Source of the DNA: Rhodobacteraceae bacterium HTCC2083
GTDB lineage: Bacteria; Pseudomonadota; Alphaproteobacteria; Rhodobacterales; Rhodobacteraceae
Length of the DNA: 64,000 nucleotides
Assembly: GCA_000156115.1 (NCBI GenBank)
Contig: DS995276.1
Coordinates: forward strand, 562,017-626,016
Direction of reading: 5' to 3'
The position numbers and the translations under genes are program-made. The stretch's first letter is position 1. Every line of letters begins with the position of its first letter. Shown piece by piece: positions 1 through 9,066 of this stretch. Under the pieces are notes generated by a model. That model was not told where the DNA came from, searched no databases, and saw nothing but the letters and a program-made list of their open reading frames with translations.

Positions 1-78
1 CAAGCTGCACACGCTCTTGAGCGTTTGAAATTGCAGGCGAAAACGTTGCAATTCCAAGCAAGGCAGCCTTCAAAGTAA
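1..78 (+). CDS. Possible C-terminal end of an unidentified protein (cut by window start)
   Basis: Frame 1 is open from the first base for 25 codons and stops with TAA at 76-78. The encoded tail is rich in Leu, Lys and Gln and looks helical. It could be the end of a rightward gene that starts outside the window, or a chance open stretch. No family can be recognised from so few residues. Between this stop and the end of ectC (79-213) I see no gene and no clear terminator. Confidence 0.3.
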   Translation, partial: QAAHALERLKLQAKTLQFQARQPSK

Positions 79-213
79 CGTGCAGAGCGCGCATATGATT
101 TTCCAATTCTGGTCTTCAAGACTTCACGGGTTTACCCGTTTGCCGTGCATCGAACTAGCCACATCGTGTCCCAAGCCATTTTGGGTAGAACTTCTGTGTC
201 AAATTCGCCGCGT

Positions 214-600
214 TCAATATCCCGATGCACCATCGCTCGTTAGGTCATGCACCTCCGTGCCACTAAATGGTGGGTTAAACACGCTGACCAACACCATATC
301 TGCCCCTTTATGGACGCGCATGAAATGGCGGTCATGTTTGTCTAGCGCATAGATCGTACCTATTTCGATCGGGTATACGGTCCCGTCAGCGACCTCGATC
401 TCGCCAGATCCCGCGATGCAATAGCATGCTTCCAAGTGGTTATTGTATTGCAAATTCGACTCAGTGCCTGCGTTTACTACCGTATGGCACACCGTGAATC
501 CCATCTCATCAGCGCTCGTCAACAGTCGGTGACTTGTCCCATTTCCATAGTCCACGAAATGCTCTGTCTGCGCGACATCATTCAGGCTTCTTACTATCAT
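214..600 (-). CDS. ectC: L-ectoine synthase (EctC), solitary
   Basis: 128 residues, close to the usual family length. EctC is a cupin enzyme that cyclises N-gamma-acetyl-diaminobutyrate to the compatible solute ectoine in the cytoplasm. The iron ligands known for the family are present: Glu57 in NHLEACY, Tyr84 in YALDKHDRH, and His92. The C-terminal [12 protein letters not shown] block is also intact. The position usually occupied by a substrate-binding Trp (family GNWTS) is Gly21 here (GNGTS). ectA and ectB, which normally precede ectC in one operon, are absent: the next gene upstream is an Lrp regulator 68 bp away, and the downstream side holds only the end of an unknown rightward gene. The protein therefore either supports ectoine made elsewhere, uses imported precursor, or has a changed substrate. 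Confidence 0.88.
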   Translation of the reverse strand: MIVRSLNDVAQTEHFVDYGNGTSHRLLTSADEMGFTVCHTVVNAGTESNLQYNNHLEACYCIAGSGEIEVADGTVYPIEIGTIYALDKHDRHFMRVHKGADMVLVSVFNPPFSGTEVHDLTSDGASGY

Positions 601-668
601 AACAGTGTCCTATCCAAACTCACTTCAAGGTCGGATATATCTTAACCTGAGCAAGAACTTGACGCATT

Positions 669-1130
669 CTAAGTCACGGGCAGCGCTGTGGTCTTGAACA
701 CCGTTCGCAACGCAAAAGAGCTTTGCATCTGTGCGACCCCCGGCAGTCTCGCGAGGTATTGGCGATGAATGCGCGCAAAATCTTCTGTGTCCTCTGCTAC
801 AACCTTAAGAAGGTAGTCAGCAGATCCAGCCATCAAATGACATTCCAGCACGTCAGGAATGCGCGCGACCGATTTCTCAAACGCGTCAAGCACATCATCC
901 GCCTGCCCGCGCAGCGTGATTTCAACAAAAACCGTAGAAGGCACTCCGACCTTGCGCGCATCCAGCAACGCAACATAATCGCGAATATAGCCCTCTGTTT
1001 CCAAACGCTGAACGCGCCGATGGCACGCGGAGGGCGACAGATTAACCGCGTCTGATAGAGCCGAATTCGACATACGCCCGCTCTTTTGCAAAGCACTCAG
1101 AATACGTTTATCCGTTGCATCAAGACTCAT
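669..1130 (-). CDS. Lrp/AsnC family transcriptional regulator
   Basis: 153 residues with the standard two-part Lrp/AsnC plan: an N-terminal winged helix-turn-helix (about residues 1-60, with the LSPSACHRRVQRLE recognition stretch) and a C-terminal RAM ligand-binding domain (about 70-140). Such proteins form octamers and respond to amino acids. The gene is divergent from alanine dehydrogenase across about 140 bp. This is the arrangement of AldR-type regulators that activate ald in response to alanine, so control of ald is the most likely role. That is inferred from position only. ectC follows in the same direction 68 bp downstream and could be co-transcribed. Confidence 0.9.
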   Translation of the reverse strand: MSLDATDKRILSALQKSGRMSNSALSDAVNLSPSACHRRVQRLETEGYIRDYVALLDARKVGVPSTVFVEITLRGQADDVLDAFEKSVARIPDVLECHLMAGSADYLLKVVAEDTEDFARIHRQYLARLPGVAQMQSSFALRTVFKTTALPVT

Positions 1131-1270
1131 TGTGCAAATTTCCTTTCGTCAAGGCGACCACAATTCGAATAATCTTGTGATTTTGGGCGCTACCATAGGC
1201 AATATTTCACAACACTTGCAGCCAACTTCTTGCCAATTTCAAGACAAATCGCAAACGGAGGATATGCGAG

Positions 1271-2386
1271 ATGAAAATTGGGTGCCCATCAGAAATAAAA
1301 CCGCAGGAATTTCGCGTTGGCATGACGCCAAATGCCGCGCGCGAAGCGATAGCACATGGTCATAGCGTGTTGATCCAGACTGGCGCAGGCGTCGGCGCGG
1401 GTTTCGCGGATGTGGATTATGTCACGGCAGGCGCAGCGATCGCACGTGACGCCGCCGACGTATTCGCCAAAGCGGACATGATCGTCAAAGTGAAAGAACC
1501 CCAGGCTGGTGAGCGCAAGATGCTACGCGAAGGCCAGCTTTTGTTCACCTACCTCCACCTTGCACCGGATCCAGAGCAAACCAAGGATCTTTTGGCGTCC
1601 GGGTGTACGGCCATCGCCTATGAAACCGTCACGGATCGTAATGGTGGCCTACCTTTGCTTGCGCCGATGTCCGAAGTTGCGGGCCGTTTGGCACCCCAAG
1701 TTGGCGCATGGACCTTGCAAAAGGCAAACGGTGGTCGCGGCGTCTTGATGGGCGGCGTTCCCGGTGTTGGGCCTGCGCGGGTCGCCGTCATTGGTGGCGG
1801 TGTTGTGGGCACACATGCCGCACGGATCGCAGCTGGCATGGGCGCGGATGTGACTGTACTTGACCGCTCCTTGCCACGCATGCGCTATCTTGATGATGTC
1901 TATGGCGGCACGTTCAAGACCAGTTATGCAAGTGCGGGCAACACCGCAGAACTGGTTGCAGAGGCCGATATGGTCATCGGCGCGGTCCTAATCCCCGGTG
2001 CAGCCGCTCCGAAACTTGTGACACGCGATCAACTCAGCACGATGAAGCCTGGTGCCGCGATTGTCGATGTGGCGATTGATCAAGGCGGATGTTTCGAGAC
2101 ATCAAAGGCCACAACCCACGAACACCCGATCTATGATGTGGATGGCATCATGCATTACTGTGTTGCGAACATGCCCGGCGCAGTCGCACGCACATCTACG
2201 ATTGCGCTTGGCAATGCAACGATGCCATTCCTTCTTGCATTGGCAGATAGGGGCTGGAAGCAAGCCTGCGCAGATGATCCACATCTTCTTGAAGGCCTCA
2301 ACGTGCACGCCGGTCATTTGACGTATTTCGCTGTAGGAAAGGCGCTTGGCATTGATGTGATCTCACCACAGCTCGCCATCAAATAA
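1271..2386 (+). CDS. ald: Alanine dehydrogenase
   Basis: 371 residues, full length for the family. It catalyses NAD-dependent reversible deamination of L-alanine to pyruvate and ammonium. Lys75 (VKVKEP) and His96 (TYLHLAPD) match the pyruvate-binding and catalytic residues, and Asp269 (VAIDQGG) the catalytic acid. The Rossmann NAD-binding motif is VAVIGGGVVGTHAA near residue 170. A good ribosome site (CGGAGG) precedes the chosen ATG. The gene is divergent from an Lrp-type regulator, the probable alanine-responsive activator. A bidirectional hairpin at 2392-2419 follows. Confidence 0.96.
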   Translation: MKIGCPSEIKPQEFRVGMTPNAAREAIAHGHSVLIQTGAGVGAGFADVDYVTAGAAIARDAADVFAKADMIVKVKEPQAGERKMLREGQLLFTYLHLAPDPEQTKDLLASGCTAIAYETVTDRNGGLPLLAPMSEVAGRLAPQVGAWTLQKANGGRGVLMGGVPGVGPARVAVIGGGVVGTHAARIAAGMGADVTVLDRSLPRMRYLDDVYGGTFKTSYASAGNTAELVAEADMVIGAVLIPGAAAPKLVTRDQLSTMKPGAAIVDVAIDQGGCFETSKATTHEHPIYDVDGIMHYCVANMPGAVARTSTIALGNATMPFLLALADRGWKQACADDPHLLEGLNVHAGHLTYFAVGKALGIDVISPQLAIK

Positions 2387-2391
2387 CGAAA

Positions 2392-2419
2392 AAGGGCGGC
2401 TCACACGCGGACCGCCCTT
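2392..2419. terminator. Bidirectional intrinsic terminator between ald and mscL
   Basis: Arms AAGGGCGG (2392-2399) and CCGCCCTT (2412-2419) pair perfectly around a 12-nt loop. On the minus strand the stem is followed by a T-rich run, so it fits mscL best. On the plus strand the downstream tract is weaker (CACAATTT). It sits between two convergent genes. Confidence 0.75.
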
Positions 2420-2440
2420 CACAATTTAAAACCAAATGGC

Positions 2441-2854
2441 TTACTTCTTCAACGCTTTCAGGATATCTGCAAGCAGCTCTTCCTGAGTTGGGCCTGCTGG
2501 TGCTGGCTCTGGTGCAGGCTCTTCTGATTTCTTGAATTTGTTCACAGCTTTCACAAGTAAGAACACAACGAAAGCGATGATGATGAAGTTAATGATCGCC
2601 ATGATGAAACGGCCCCATGCGAAGACGGCAGCGCCAGCTTCTTCTGCGGCTGCCATGGAGGCAAACTCACCCTCACCCAGCAATGTGTACTGGCTGGCAA
2701 AGTCGATGCCACCCATGAACAAGCTGATGATCGGATTAATCAAATCGCCAACAAGCGACGTGACGATTGCCGTGAACGCTGCGCCAATGATGATACCGAC
2801 GGCCATGTCCATGACGTTGCCTTTGGCGATGAAGTCTTTGAATTCTTTGATCAT
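2441..2854 (-). CDS. mscL: Large-conductance mechanosensitive channel MscL
   Basis: 137 residues, normal length. MscL is a homopentameric inner-membrane channel that opens on hypo-osmotic shock to release solutes. The N-terminal amphipathic helix ([16 protein letters not shown]) leads into the pore-lining first transmembrane helix ([18 protein letters not shown]). A second membrane helix lies around residues 75-102 and a charged cytoplasmic tail ([12 protein letters not shown]) ends the protein. The gene stands alone, with the shared terminator behind it. An osmotic role is thematically close to ectC 1.8 kb away, but nothing links the two genes directly. Confidence 0.96.
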   Translation of the reverse strand: MIKEFKDFIAKGNVMDMAVGIIIGAAFTAIVTSLVGDLINPIISLFMGGIDFASQYTLLGEGEFASMAAAEEAGAAVFAWGRFIMAIINFIIIAFVVFLLVKAVNKFKKSEEPAPEPAPAGPTQEELLADILKALKK

Positions 2855-3001
2855 GATAGTCCCTTAATTTTCCGTTACCCAGTCCCTGCGCTTGGTTATG
2901 TTATATTTGCGCAGATCACATATGCTGATTTCGCACAGAGGCGTCACTGTTTTAATGGGAAAACGCGCTTAAGTTCGTCACATCAGATTAGGAGACTTGA
3001 T

Positions 3002-3700
3002 ATGAGCACGCTCAACGACTTCGCCATCACCGAACGATGGCCCGCGACAGACCCATCCAAAATTCAGCTCTACTCATTTCCAACACCTAATGGCGTGAAA
3101 GCATCAATCGCACTTGAGGAAATGAGCCTACAGTATGAGGCACATTTGGTAACGCTGTCCGATATGGACGTGAAAAGCGAAGAGTTCTTGTCACTGAACC
3201 CAAACAATAAGATCCCTGCAATCATCGATCCTAGAGGGCCAGACGGCACACCCATTGGGTTGTTCGAGAGCGGTGCAATCTTGCTGTATCTTGCTGAAAA
3301 GACAGGTAAGTTTGTCGGGTCCAGCACCACGGAAAAAGCGAAGATCACGCAATGGGTGATGTTCCAGATGGGCGGGCTCGGGCCAATGTTTGGCCAGTTA
3401 GGCTTCTTCTACAAATTTGCAGGTTCTCAGATCGAGGATCCACGCCCGCGTGACCGCTATATCGGAGAAGCCAAACGCTTATTGGCCGTTGTCGACAAAC
3501 AACTCGAAGGTCAGGACTGGATCGCTGGAGATTACTCCATTGCGGATATCGCGATTGCCCCATGGCTGCGCACACTTGATTTTTATGGCGCGCGTGAAGT
3601 CCTTGAGTGGGACAGCTACAAAAACGCCAACGTCTATCTTGAGCGGTTTTTGGAGCGGCCAGCTGTTCAAAAGGGTCTCGTCACTCCACCTCGGCCTTAA
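3002..3700 (+). CDS. Glutathione S-transferase family protein, YfcG/Nu type
   Basis: 232 residues with a thioredoxin-fold N-terminal domain (about 20-110) and an all-helical C-terminal domain. PTPNGVKASIALEEM, NPNNKIPAI and FESGAILLYLAEKTG match the Nu-class YfcG/YghU group, whose members act as glutathione-dependent disulfide reductases and peroxidases rather than classical conjugating GSTs. An N-terminal extension of about 20 residues (to WPATDPSKIQ) precedes the fold, as in YghU-like members. An AGGAGAC ribosome site lies before ATG 3002. The stop overlaps the ytoQ stop in a shared TTAA. Confidence 0.9.
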   Translation: MSTLNDFAITERWPATDPSKIQLYSFPTPNGVKASIALEEMSLQYEAHLVTLSDMDVKSEEFLSLNPNNKIPAIIDPRGPDGTPIGLFESGAILLYLAEKTGKFVGSSTTEKAKITQWVMFQMGGLGPMFGQLGFFYKFAGSQIEDPRPRDRYIGEAKRLLAVVDKQLEGQDWIAGDYSIADIAIAPWLRTLDFYGAREVLEWDSYKNANVYLERFLERPAVQKGLVTPPRP

Positions 3701-4143
3701 GCAGGCAGCGTGCCGTTTAGCACATAACGAAGAATCTCAGCAACTTGATGGGGCTCTTTGCACACAGCTAAGGCCGCAGCATCAACTTCTTTCAACGCAT
3801 GCTGGTGGTCGTCTTGGTGCAAAATGATCAGTGATTTGCCAAGTGCGGCTGCGTAACCCGCATCAAAAGCTGCGTTCCACTGTTTGTATTTCTCACCGAA
3901 CCGCACAACAACGACATCGGCATCCGTGATGCCTTTGCGTGTGCGGATCGCGTTGACCATCGCACCTTTATGGTCGTGCCAATATTTGTTAGGCTCTTCC
4001 CCAAGGATCGCGACGCCGCAATCATCGGAGGCGGCATGATCCGTGACAGGGGCAGAAAAAGACACATCTAGGCCTTTTGCACCCTCAATAATCTGCTCAC
4101 GCCAATCCGTATGAATTTCACCTGACAAATAAATTTTAAGCAT
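3697..4143 (-). CDS. YtoQ family protein
   Basis: 148 residues. The start MLKIYLSGEIHTDWR at 4143 is chosen because it is where family similarity begins, whereas the open frame running further upstream overlaps pheT. The protein matches the YtoQ family, a small alpha/beta protein resembling nucleoside 2-deoxyribosyltransferases and TIR-like folds. SGEIHTDWR, the GVAILGEEPNKYWHD stretch and ADVVVVRFGEKYKQWNAAFDAG are characteristic. Its biochemical function is not established. It lies 61 bp downstream of pheT and is probably the last gene of the pheS operon. Confidence 0.82.
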   Translation of the reverse strand: MLKIYLSGEIHTDWREQIIEGAKGLDVSFSAPVTDHAASDDCGVAILGEEPNKYWHDHKGAMVNAIRTRKGITDADVVVVRFGEKYKQWNAAFDAGYAAALGKSLIILHQDDHQHALKEVDAAALAVCKEPHQVAEILRYVLNGTLPA

Positions 4144-4204
4144 AATGTTTTCCCATTTCCTTATAAATCCTCGCCGGAGGCTACAAATTTTCGTAGAAAA
4201 TTCA

Positions 4205-6601
4205 CTACCCGCGCAAGATACCACCAGTGGCTTTGCCAACTTTCTCAATGATCTTGGTACCAACTGCTTCGATTTCTGCCTCTTTCAAGGTGGCCTCAAC
4301 AGGTTGTAAGCGCACAGTCACGGCGATGGATTTCTTTCCCTCACCCAGCGCACCACCAATAAATTCATCAAACACGCGCACAGTCTCAATCAATGCCTTG
4401 TCCGCACCAACCGCCGCATTCACCAGCGTTAATGCTTCAACATCAGCATCCACAACAAAGGCAAAGTCACGCTCAACCGCTTGCAAATCGCGTAACACCA
4501 GTGGGGCGCGGGTCGACGACTTCTTCTTCGGCAAGGGCACCTCTGTGGGCCAAATGGTAAAGCCCATTGCAGGCCCTTTAACGTCCATCGCGGCCAAGAC
4601 CTTCGGGTGGATCTCACCAAAGACGGCCATGACTTTCTTCGGGCCAAGGCAAATCTTGCCATGTCGTCCCGGATGCCACCACGCGTCCGCACCGCGCAGG
4701 ATCTGAACTTTCACAGGCGCACCAATGGCCGCCAAAATCGCTTCCGCATCGGCCTTCACATCAAAGACATCCACACCACGCGACGCGCCATGTACGTCTT
4801 TGGGGCCTGTGCGACCCACGATCAAACCAGATACCTGGACATGCTGTTCACCCGGCTCGCCACCATGAAAGGCTGTGCCAACTTCGAACAGGGCTTGATC
4901 CATCAAACCGCGCGCCTGATTGCGCGCAGCCGCTTGCAAAAGACCCGGCAAAAGCTGTGGGCGCATATGGCTCATCTCGGAACTAATCGGATTGGCTAGC
5001 ATCGTCGCATCATCGCCACCACCAAACAGTGCAGCAGAGGGTTGATCAATGAAACTATAGGTCACGCATTCATTATACCCAAGCACCGCTGCGGTGCGAC
5101 GCGCAGAACGTTCGCGCAATTGCGCATCCGAGAGGATCGCGCGTGTCACGCCATCATGTAGGCGCGGCAAAGGCTTGCCCACAAGCCCTGTCAGCGATTC
5201 AATGCGCGCGACTTCCTCGACCAGATCCGCTTCACCTTGCACATCAGGACGCCAGCTTGGCACGCTCGCCATATCGCCATCCATCACAAAACCAAGCGAT
5301 GTCAAAATCTCGCGCTGCCGATCCGCCGCGATCTCCATTCCCACCAAGGACGAGCAGCGATCCGTATCCAGTTTATAGCTGCGCGACACATCCGGCACAT
5401 TGCCCGCTTGAATCAGTTGTGACGCTTCACCGCCTGCGTGATCAACGATCATGCGCACCGCGTGCTCAAGCCCGACAGGTGTGAATGCATGATCAACACC
5501 GCGCTCAAAGCGATAGCGCGCGTCTGAATTGATCTTGAGCGCACGGCCTGTGTACGCAATCTGGATCGGATCCCAATAGGCGCTTTCGACGAAGACATTG
5601 ACAGTCTCATCCGTGCAACCACTTTCCAGACCGCCCATGACACCCGCAATGCTTTCAACACTATTGTCGTCGGAAATCGCCATCTGACCTGCTTGCAACG
5701 TGTACTCTTTGTCATCAAGCGCCACGATTGTCTCGCCACCCTTAGCGCGGTGCACACGTAGATTGCCTTTGACCTTGTCCATATCGAACACGTGCAAAGG
5801 ACGGTTTTGGTCATATGTGAAATAGTTGGTCACATCGACGAGGAAGCTAATCGGGCGCAGCCCGATCGCGCGCAACGCGTCTTGCATCCATGCAGGGGAC
5901 GGGCCGTTTTTCACACCTTGGATTACGCGACCGCAAAAGACGGGGCACCCATCAAGTGTGTCGGCGTCAATCGCGACACTTACATCTGTTTTGAAACTCG
6001 CTGGCACGGCCTCAACATCACAAGTCTTCAAAACCCCAAGCCCGCGCGCCGCCAGATCGCGCGCGATACCGCGCACACCCAGTGCATCAGGACGGTTCGG
6101 CGTGATCGCAATTTCAATCATTGGATCGACCTTGCTTGGATCGTTCGCGGCCAGCCAATCGACAAACAACTCACCCACTTCGCCAGAGGGCAACTCGATA
6201 ATGCCGTCGTGCTCTTCTGACAGCTCCAACTCACGCTCCGACGCCATCATACCATGGCTCTCAACACCGCGAATGTTGCCAACGGACAAAGTCACATCAA
6301 TGCCGGGCACGTAATCACCGGGCTTGCACAGAACGACAGTAATCCCCTCGCGCGCATTTGGTGCGCCGCAAACGATTTGTTGCAGACCTTCGTTGGTTTC
6401 CACTTGGCACACGCGCAGACGATCCGCGTCAGGATGCTGCTCCGCAGATTGCACCTTAGCCAACATAAAGCTCTTGAGCTTGTCCGCAGGGTTGCTCACC
6501 TCTTCCACTTCAAGACCGAGATCAGTCAAAGCGTAGAGAATTTCATCCAAAGTCGCCTCGGTCTCGAGGTGCTTTTTCAGCCAGGACAGTGTGAATTTCA
6601 T
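4205..6601 (-). CDS. pheT: Phenylalanine-tRNA ligase beta subunit
   Basis: 798 residues, the normal bacterial length. With PheS it forms the alpha2beta2 enzyme that charges tRNA-Phe. Domains in order: an OB-fold tRNA-binding domain (about 38-148; VCQVETNEG and GMMASERELEL), the B3/4 editing domain (about 200-400), B5 (about 400-470), a catalytic-like core, and a C-terminal FDX-ACB anticodon-binding domain (about 705-798; LQAVERDFAFVVD). A short TfoX-like gene separates it from pheS, with a gap of only 15 bp, so the three genes are surely co-transcribed. Confidence 0.97.
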   Translation of the reverse strand: MKFTLSWLKKHLETEATLDEILYALTDLGLEVEEVSNPADKLKSFMLAKVQSAEQHPDADRLRVCQVETNEGLQQIVCGAPNAREGITVVLCKPGDYVPGIDVTLSVGNIRGVESHGMMASERELELSEEHDGIIELPSGEVGELFVDWLAANDPSKVDPMIEIAITPNRPDALGVRGIARDLAARGLGVLKTCDVEAVPASFKTDVSVAIDADTLDGCPVFCGRVIQGVKNGPSPAWMQDALRAIGLRPISFLVDVTNYFTYDQNRPLHVFDMDKVKGNLRVHRAKGGETIVALDDKEYTLQAGQMAISDDNSVESIAGVMGGLESGCTDETVNVFVESAYWDPIQIAYTGRALKINSDARYRFERGVDHAFTPVGLEHAVRMIVDHAGGEASQLIQAGNVPDVSRSYKLDTDRCSSLVGMEIAADRQREILTSLGFVMDGDMASVPSWRPDVQGEADLVEEVARIESLTGLVGKPLPRLHDGVTRAILSDAQLRERSARRTAAVLGYNECVTYSFIDQPSAALFGGGDDATMLANPISSEMSHMRPQLLPGLLQAAARNQARGLMDQALFEVGTAFHGGEPGEQHVQVSGLIVGRTGPKDVHGASRGVDVFDVKADAEAILAAIGAPVKVQILRGADAWWHPGRHGKICLGPKKVMAVFGEIHPKVLAAMDVKGPAMGFTIWPTEVPLPKKKSSTRAPLVLRDLQAVERDFAFVVDADVEALTLVNAAVGADKALIETVRVFDEFIGGALGEGKKSIAVTVRLQPVEATLKEAEIEAVGTKIIEKVGKATGGILRG

Positions 6602-6616
6602 CGCGTTTATTCCTGT

Positions 6617-6934
6617 TTATCTAAGGCCCAGCGCTTCACGTGCGAGCGCGTGCCAATCCGTATCAATGCCCTCAGGCACCTGCACCCAATCCTTGAACGG
6701 CCTGCCCTTGCCCGATGGGTCAAACGGCACGGCCTCAGGATGGGACGCATAAATTTCTTGAACGCGCGTTGCGCCCAGTTTGAAGGCCATGCTGTCCTGA
6801 AAGAACGACAACTCTGGTTTGCCCCCACCAAGTTTCGCGCAGGGCTTTCCGAACATCTGCGTGATCTCAAGGCTTGGCGCTTCCACGCGCATCTCTTCGA
6901 TAAACTCCGCAAACACTTGGGGAATTGCAGCCAT
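6617..6934 (-). CDS. TfoX/Sxy N-terminal-domain-like protein inside the phe operon
   Basis: 105 residues. ITQMFGKPCAKLGG and the C-terminal GKGRPFKDWVQVPEGIDTDWHALA resemble the N-terminal domain of TfoX/Sxy proteins (family pattern MFGG...GRPMKEWV.VP). TfoX in gammaproteobacteria is a competence regulator, but single-domain relatives have no defined role. The ATG (6934-6932) overlaps the pheS stop (TAATG), which implies translational coupling to PheS. The stop lies 15 bp before pheT. It is therefore made in a fixed relation to both synthetase subunits. Family assignment is by motif recall and is moderate; function is unknown. Confidence 0.7.
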   Translation of the reverse strand: MAAIPQVFAEFIEEMRVEAPSLEITQMFGKPCAKLGGGKPELSFFQDSMAFKLGATRVQEIYASHPEAVPFDPSGKGRPFKDWVQVPEGIDTDWHALAREALGLR

Positions 6935-7998
6935 TACAGCCCCGTCGCCAAATTCGGCTGTTGCAAGCTCGCAAAGCCATAGTGGCGCAACCAGCGCAAA
7001 TCGGAATCAAAAAACGCGCGCAAATCGGGGATACCGTATTTCAGCATCGCCATGCGATCTATCCCCATGCCGAAGGCAAAACCCTGCCATTCAGCCGGAT
7101 CAATGCCACCCGCTTGCAAGACCTTGGGGTGCACCATGCCTGAGCCGAGCACTTCGAGCCAATCATCGCCCTCGCCCACTTTAACAGAGCCGTTTTCCCA
7201 GCGGCATTGGATATCCACCTCTGCGGAGGGTTCCGTGAACGGGAAGTGCGAGGCGCGGAAACGGGTTTTGACTTCTGTGCCGAAGAACACGGAGAAAAAC
7301 TCCTCCAGCGTCCATTTCAGGTTCGCCATGGAAATGTCCTTGTCGATGGCGAGACCCTCGACTTGGTTGAACATCGGCGTGTGCGTCTGGTCATAATCCG
7401 CGCGGTATACGCGACCCGGGCAAATGATGCGGCAGGGCGCACCTTGGGCTTCCATATGACGAATTTGCACAGGGCTGGTGTGCGTGCGCAGGACATGCGG
7501 CGGACGTTCATCCCCCTCTGCGCGGTGCGTGTAAAACGTGTCCATCTCGGCGCGCGCGGGGTGGTGACCGGGGATGTTAAGAGCGTCAAAATTATACCAA
7601 TCGCTCTCAATCTGCGGACCTTCGGCGACGGCAAAGCCAAGATCGGCAAGGATCGCGATGACCTCTTCCGTCACTTGGCTAATCGGGTGGATTGTCCCAG
7701 CAGGACGCCCACGTGCGGGCAAAGTCACATCAAGCCATTCACCACGCAGACGCTCATCCAAAGCTGCATCTGCAAGCGCAGTTTTCTTCGCTGCCAAGGC
7801 CGAGTTGATCTCATCTTTCAACGCATTCAGCTTCGGACCTGCAACCTGACGCTCTTCAGCGCTCATCTTCCCGAGCGAGCGCATCTGCAGACTGATCTCG
7901 CCTTTCTTGCCAACTGCTTGAACGCGCAGGTCTTCCAACGTGCTTTCATCAGACGCTTGAGCGATCAAACCCACGTATTTCTCTCTTAGATCATCCAT
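6934..7998 (-). CDS. pheS: Phenylalanine-tRNA ligase alpha subunit
   Basis: 354 residues, starting at [10 protein letters not shown] (ATG 7998); the frame is open further upstream but has no family similarity there. The N-terminal coiled-coil (about 1-85) is followed by the class II catalytic core. Visible motifs are GTIHPISQV, the HPAR of [43 protein letters not shown] (motif 2) and [18 protein letters not shown] (motif 3). The C-terminal stop overlaps the next gene by one base. Order pheS, TfoX-like, pheT, ytoQ suggests one transcript starting upstream of 7998. Confidence 0.97.
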   Translation of the reverse strand: MDDLREKYVGLIAQASDESTLEDLRVQAVGKKGEISLQMRSLGKMSAEERQVAGPKLNALKDEINSALAAKKTALADAALDERLRGEWLDVTLPARGRPAGTIHPISQVTEEVIAILADLGFAVAEGPQIESDWYNFDALNIPGHHPARAEMDTFYTHRAEGDERPPHVLRTHTSPVQIRHMEAQGAPCRIICPGRVYRADYDQTHTPMFNQVEGLAIDKDISMANLKWTLEEFFSVFFGTEVKTRFRASHFPFTEPSAEVDIQCRWENGSVKVGEGDDWLEVLGSGMVHPKVLQAGGIDPAEWQGFAFGMGIDRMAMLKYGIPDLRAFFDSDLRWLRHYGFASLQQPNLATGL

Positions 7999-8207
7999 CA
8001 CGGACCTCGCACACTTCGTTGCTTTGTGAGTTACCCGCTTGGCACAGCACGTGCAAGTTGCCGCAGTCGCTTTAGTAAAATCGCAAGGTTTCTGCCCATT
8101 TTCGCCACTTTTGCGCCACGCGCGCTGCCCGAATTCGTCGGCACTGAGGGTCATGGCCCGCGGTTAGGTCCGTTGATCAAATAATGCACACACTAAGGAG
8201 TCGGCCG

Positions 8208-8474
8208 ATGAAAACGATTTTAGCACTCACCGCTGCCACCCTCACATTTGGCGCGGTCACCGTAGAGGCGCAACAAACACTCTGCAATCCGAACCCCACC
8301 TATACGCAGCCTGGACAGTGGCACATCGCACCAAATGGCTGTTCTTACTCACGCACAAAAGCGCCGGGGGAAGGTGAAGTTTGGATGCTCATCTCAAACC
8401 CGCATCATATTGGCGGGCAAAATTCGCGTAGCGGATGCGCCAGAGGAGGCCGCGTAAGCATGCGAGTAGTGTAG
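8208..8474 (+). CDS. Small secreted protein of unknown function
   Basis: 88 residues. A strong AAGGAG site (8195-8200) selects the ATG at 8208 rather than an earlier in-frame one. A Sec signal peptide (about 1-23, MKTILALTAATLTFGAVTVEA) should send the protein to the periplasm. The mature part has three cysteines and the block GQWHIAPNGCSYSRTKAPG...WMLISNPHHIGG, which looks like a conserved secreted family. I recognise the style from Rhodobacterales but cannot name a function. It stands alone between pheS and rplT. Confidence 0.7.
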   Translation: MKTILALTAATLTFGAVTVEAQQTLCNPNPTYTQPGQWHIAPNGCSYSRTKAPGEGEVWMLISNPHHIGGQNSRSGCARGGRVSMRVV

Positions 8475-8631
8475 TTCACTAATGCGTGCCACCGAGCTTT
8501 CATCCTTCATATCATTAACTGCTCGTTAACAACATAAGGTGTGCAGAGCGGATTTTTATGGGGAAAGTGTCATGCACTGGCTCAGCTTCGCGGAAAGTGG
8601 CGAAACAAAACGTTTCCATTTGGGAAACTAA

Positions 8632-8658
8632 AAAGCCGCCCCATGATGGAGCGACTTT
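8632..8658 (-). terminator. Intrinsic terminator after rpmI-rplT
   Basis: On the minus-strand RNA an 11-bp stem forms with two G-U pairs (AAAGTCGCTCC with GGGGCGGCTTT, loop ATCAT), followed by TTTTAGTTT. The G-U pairs are possible only in the minus transcript, which fits the end of the ribosomal protein operon 30 bp upstream. Confidence 0.75.
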
Positions 8659-8687
8659 GAAATTCTTACCGTTGTCAGTCTTGGCGC

Positions 8688-9053
8688 TTAAGCGGCCAAT
8701 GCTGCTTTCGCTTGATCGACAACTGCGCCAAACGCATCTGGCTCGTTGATTGCAAGATCGGACAGAACCTTGCGGTCCACTTCGATACCTGCAAGCATCA
8801 GACCATTGATGAAGCGGCTGTATGTCAGCGCCTCGTCATGGCTGCGCACAGCAGCGTTGATACGCTGGATCCACAATGCACGGAAGCTGCGCTTACGATT
8901 CTTGCGATCGCGTGTCGCATATTGGTTCGCCTTATCGACGGCCTGTGCTGCGACTTTGAATGTATTTTTACGACGTCCGTAGTAGCCTTTGGCTGCTTTG
9001 ACGACTTTACGGTGACGGGCGTGGGTTACTGTACCACCTTTAACGCGTGACAT
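8688..9053 (-). CDS. rplT: 50S ribosomal protein L20
   Basis: 121 residues, typical length. L20 binds 23S rRNA and is needed early in large subunit assembly. The basic N-terminal extension ([27 protein letters not shown]) and the [18 protein letters not shown] core are diagnostic. The gene lies 13 bp after rpmI in the usual order. In many bacteria infC precedes this pair; here it does not. Confidence 0.98.
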   Translation of the reverse strand: MSRVKGGTVTHARHRKVVKAAKGYYGRRKNTFKVAAQAVDKANQYATRDRKNRKRSFRALWIQRINAAVRSHDEALTYSRFINGLMLAGIEVDRKVLSDLAINEPDAFGAVVDQAKAALAA

Positions 9054-9066
9054 CTCTTAAATCTCC

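Noticed and set aside
4144-4263. Upstream extension of ytoQ
   Set aside because: Overlaps the 3-prime end of pheT and lacks family similarity; the YtoQ fold begins at MLKIYLSG.
6254-6982. 242-codon rightward open frame opposite pheT and the TfoX-like gene
   Set aside because: Crosses three real gene boundaries on the other strand and has no protein similarity.
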